From a bacterium (lineage in GTDB: Bacteria > Bacillota_A > Clostridia > Lachnospirales > Lachnospiraceae), in contig SFQZ01000114.1 in assembly GCA_004562915.1 (NCBI GenBank), positions 1-7,057 on the forward strand: a stretch of DNA of 7,057 nt, in the 5' to 3' direction. The stretch's first letter is position 1, and each line of letters opens with the position of its first letter. The translations under genes were made by a program, and so were the position numbers. A model generated the notes under the pieces. It was not told the DNA's origin. It did not search any database and saw nothing but the letters and a program-made list of their open reading frames with translations. This document shows, one piece after another, positions 5,138 to 7,057 of this stretch.

Positions 5138-6814
5138 ATGGAACGCAACATGAATATTTATCAGAACAATAAAAAATCAGCGGCAGAACAGTGGAGAGTT
5201 GGCATTTACTGCAGGCTTTCTAAGGATGACATGTTAAGCGGGGAGAGTGCCAGCATTTCCAACCAGCGTGAGATTATGCTGGAGTACTGCAAAACACAGG
5301 GATGGAAGGTGTATAAAGTATATCAGGATGACGGCTACACCGGACTTAACATGGATCGTCCTGACCTTCAGAAAATGCTGAAAGACTGTGAGAATGGTCT
5401 GATCAATCTGGTCATTACAAAAGACCAGAGCAGACTGGGCAGGAACCATGTGCAGACAGGATATCTGATGGAGGAATTCTTTCCGAAGAATGGTATCCGG
5501 TATGTGGCACTTTATGATAACGTGGACAGCTATGACGGCGATAATGAGATTGCTCCTTTTAAGAATGTCTTAAACGAGATGTATTCCAGGGATATTTCCA
5601 AAAAGGTTCATGCTTCTTATCGTCTGAAAGCACAGAAGGGAGAATTTACCGGGTGTGTGGCTCCCTTTGGTTATCTCAAAGACCCTGACTGCAAGAATCA
5701 TCTGATTATTGATGAGGAGACGGCTCCTATTGTAAAAAAGATATTCGATTATGCAGCCAGCGGACACAGCCTGAACTATATCACAAATCGGCTGGAAGAG
5801 GAGCAAATTCCCTGTCCTACATGGTGGAACCGGAAAAGAGGTATCCGGAACTATTATACAAAATGGGAAAAGAAAGACCCGGTCAATGGGAAATATGTCT
5901 GGGACCAGACGGGACTCAAATCTTTCTTAAGCAATCCGGTTTACGCCGGATGTATGGCTTCTCAGAAGGTAGAATATAAGTTCAAGATTGGCACCATCCG
6001 GGAGAAAGAACCAGACGAATGGGTATTGGTAGAGGATACTCATGAACCAATCATTCCCAGAGAGCAGTTCAATCTGGTGCAGAATAAAATCAGAAGCCGG
6101 AAACGTACCTATGGGAATGGCGAATACAGTTTGTTCGCCGGGCTTCTGCAGTGTGGAGAATGTGGTTCCGCATTAGTCAGCAGGATGACCAATGCAAAAG
6201 AACCGCAGAGAATTTATTCCTGCAGTACTTATGTCCATCATAGCAGTAGACATTGCAGCCAGCACAGGATCAATTTCTGTGACCTGTATGATCTGGTACT
6301 CCAGACAATCCAAAGCTGTGCAAAGGCAGCACTTTCCGGAAGGGATGACATTACAGAAAAGCTGGAGGGAATGATACAACAGGAAGCGGATGCAGAACGC
6401 ATAGCATTAGGGGAAAGAATAAGAAGAAACAGTGAACGTCTGGAGCTGACAGAACGTATGATTTCCAAACTGTACGAGGATGTGCTTTCCGGTAAGCTGG
6501 CAGAAGCAACTTTCAATTCACTGCTTGCCAAGACACAGGCGGAACAGCAGGAATTGCAGAAACAGATTGCAGAAGATGAAGCTTATCTGGGACAGGATAA
6601 GGAACATGATGAGCAGGCGGAACGCTGGATGAAGACCATTTCCCAGTATGCAGAGATTGAGGAACTGGATGCCAAGATACTGAACCAGCTGATTAAAAAA
6701 ATTGTTGTTTATGAAAATCAAGATAACAGAATTGATGTAGAAATTCATTTCAATTTCAGACCACTCCCCGAATGCGGGGAGGTGGTCACAGACTATTACA
6801 GATCAAGAAATTAA
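5138..6814 (+). CDS. Large serine recombinase (site-specific integrase of the element)
   Basis: This 558-residue recombinase would excise and integrate the element through a 5'-phosphoserine link. The catalytic resolvase domain (about 20-165) shows GIYCRLSKDD with the probable nucleophile Ser28, SISNQREIMLEYC, DDGYTGLNMDRPDLQKML, and KDQSRLGRN with the conserved arginines. The recombinase domain follows (about 172-310: APFGYL, LIIDEETAPIVKKIFDYAASG, LSNPVYAG). Next comes a zinc ribbon with Cys339, Cys342, Cys362 and Cys373, a coiled coil at about 405-500, and a C-terminal segment resembling DUF4368 (ILNQLIKKIVVYENQDNRIDVEIHF). This is the domain order of TndX/TnpX-type transposases of Clostridia. 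GGAGG (5123-5127) lies 10 bases before the ATG; Met5 is a less likely alternative. All catalytic landmarks are present, so it looks intact. It sits last before the right junction and points towards it, a common integrase position. Confidence 0.93.
   Translation: MERNMNIYQNNKKSAAEQWRVGIYCRLSKDDMLSGESASISNQREIMLEYCKTQGWKVYKVYQDDGYTGLNMDRPDLQKMLKDCENGLINLVITKDQSRLGRNHVQTGYLMEEFFPKNGIRYVALYDNVDSYDGDNEIAPFKNVLNEMYSRDISKKVHASYRLKAQKGEFTGCVAPFGYLKDPDCKNHLIIDEETAPIVKKIFDYAASGHSLNYITNRLEEEQIPCPTWWNRKRGIRNYYTKWEKKDPVNGKYVWDQTGLKSFLSNPVYAGCMASQKVEYKFKIGTIREKEPDEWVLVEDTHEPIIPREQFNLVQNKIRSRKRTYGNGEYSLFAGLLQCGECGSALVSRMTNAKEPQRIYSCSTYVHHSSRHCSQHRINFCDLYDLVLQTIQSCAKAALSGRDDITEKLEGMIQQEADAERIALGERIRRNSERLELTERMISKLYEDVLSGKLAEATFNSLLAKTQAEQQELQKQIAEDEAYLGQDKEHDEQAERWMKTISQYAEIEELDAKILNQLIKKIVVYENQDNRIDVEIHFNFRPLPECGEVVTDYYRSRN
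6759..6787. repeat. Strong hairpin in the last codons of the recombinase
   Basis: GACCACTCCCCG (6759-6770) pairs with CGGGGA plus GTGGTC (6775-6780, 6782-6787): twelve pairs, one bulged G, loop AATG. It encodes RPLPECGEVV near the C-terminus. No U tract follows, so it is not an intrinsic terminator; it may protect the mRNA 3' end or be part of the element end. Confidence 0.6.
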
Positions 6815-6835
6815 GAAAATTATCTTTTATATTCT

Positions 6836-6882
6836 AAAAAACGGGCAAATATGGCTCGTTATCATGCCAAATCTGGCAAATA
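6836..6882. repeat. Subterminal repeats at the right end of the element
   Basis: GGCAAATA occurs twice as a direct repeat (6844-6851 and 6875-6882). AACGGGC (6840-6846) pairs with GCTCGTT (6854-6860) around a 7-base loop, and TGCCA/TGGCA (6865-6869, 6874-6878) form a small stem. On the minus strand the first hairpin is followed by four more U residues, so it could be a weak leftward terminator. The position next to the proposed junction also suits recombinase or excisionase binding. Confidence 0.4.
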
Positions 6883-6884
6883 AA

Positions 6885-6905
6885 TTCACTTATATGGGGA
6901 TAAAA
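6885..6905. other. Proposed right attachment junction (attR) of the element
   Basis: Upstream of about 6894 the frame that encodes the Maff2-like C-terminus has no credible protein; from about 6897 it reads GIKQLMAGAG, which looks like the second half of Maff2. The change of sequence character marks the junction near TATGGGGATAAAACAG. A GA dinucleotide, the crossover used by TndX and TnpX, is present at 6899-6900, but the exact crossover cannot be fixed without the left end. Confidence 0.5.
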
Positions 6906-6980
6906 CAGCTGATGGCTGGTGCCGGAATCATGCTGCTGGGAACTACCCTGATTCCACAGCTGGCAACATTGTTCTCTTAA
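6894..6980 (+). pseudogene. C-terminal fragment of a Maff2-like ICE membrane protein
   Basis: The frame ending at TAA 6978-6980 reads MGIKQLMAGAGIMLLGTTLIPQLATLFS over its last 28 codons. As I recall the family, intact Maff2 proteins are about 70 residues with two hydrophobic segments; the second begins with GIKQLMAGGG and ends near LVPLLAxLF, which is what remains here. The first segment is missing and there is no ribosome binding site before the ATG at 6894 or the one at 6864, so the gene is cut. Maff2 genes normally lie directly before a VirB6/TrbL-like gene in the conjugation operon of Tn1549/CTn-type elements, exactly the order seen here. The break coincides with the end of the recombinase-bearing element, so insertion into maff2 is the likely cause. 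The left half should lie beyond the other end of the element. Confidence 0.7.
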
Positions 6981-6992
6981 GAGGAGTGGTAG

Positions 6993-7057
6993 ATGAACAC
7001 CATCATTGAGAGAATTACGGAAGCGATAAAGGATATCCTGATCGGGCTTATCAAGTC
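6993..7057 (+). CDS. Start of a VirB6/TrbL-like conjugal transfer protein (3' end outside window)
   Basis: An ATG at 6993 follows GAGGAG (6981-6986) and opens a frame that runs off the window after 21 complete codons: MNTIIERITEAIKDILIGLI, then K. The amphipathic start with xxITExIKDxLIGLI, placed 12 bases after the Maff2-like stop, matches the beginning of the CD1112-type VirB6/TrbL-like inner-membrane channel proteins of Clostridial ICEs. Such proteins are polytopic components of the mating channel. The identification rests mostly on gene order and a short N-terminus, so it is tentative. If correct, this gene belongs to the resident ICE, not to the inserted element, and its expression may have been altered by the insertion upstream. 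Confidence 0.55.
   Translation, partial: MNTIIERITEAIKDILIGLIK

Noticed and set aside
1..7057. CRISPR array, tRNA, rRNA or insertion sequence
   Set aside because: No regularly spaced repeats, no tRNA- or rRNA-like segment and no transposase other than the serine recombinase were seen.

Overview
This window looks like the right-hand part of an integrated mobile element from a gut Firmicute, probably Lachnospiraceae or a related Clostridia lineage. Three things point there: the moderate G+C content with strong GGAGG-type ribosome binding sites; the protein families, which form a typical low-GC Gram-positive mobilisable set; and a short flanking segment that resembles the conjugation operon of Tn1549/CTn-type integrative conjugative elements (ICEs). 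The genus cannot be read from the sequence.

Layout. The end of a small membrane-protein gene (1-195) is followed by a non-coding stretch with three consecutive hairpins (264-376), two of them terminator-like. A tight mobilisation/replication operon follows on the + strand: a DUF3847-like coiled-coil protein (418-744), a MobA/MobL-family (MOBQ-type) relaxase (745-2343), and a long primase-helicase fusion with DUF3991, TOPRIM and RepA-like AAA ATPase domains (2357-4270). From 4390 to about 4790 there is a compact type I toxin-antitoxin cassette: a 38-aa holin-like membrane toxin (4535-4651) with its own consensus promoter and a structured leader, facing a convergent antisense RNA of about 97 nt (about 4746 to 4650, minus strand) with its own consensus promoter and terminator. 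Two palindromes and a terminator-like hairpin precede a 60-aa basic protein (4927-5109), which lies in an apparent operon with a large serine recombinase (5138-6814).

Right end. Shortly after the recombinase the sequence changes to the C-terminal part of a Maff2-like protein that has lost its N-terminus (about 6894-6980). The start of a VirB6/TrbL-like conjugation gene (6993 to the window end) follows. The simplest reading is that an integrative mobilisable element (IME) used its serine recombinase to insert into the maff2 gene of a resident ICE, with the attachment junction near 6890-6900. The left junction is outside the window.

How the genes work together. The recombinase would excise and integrate the element. 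The relaxase, with its small partner, would nick an oriT and lead the strand into a mating channel borrowed from the host ICE. The primase-helicase would support replication of the transferred or excised form. The toxin-antisense RNA pair would select against loss of the element. The best-supported less usual item is the complete type I toxin-antitoxin architecture. The nested insertion, the interleaved palindromes inside the primase-helicase gene and the three-hairpin region before the mobilisation operon also deserve a second look.
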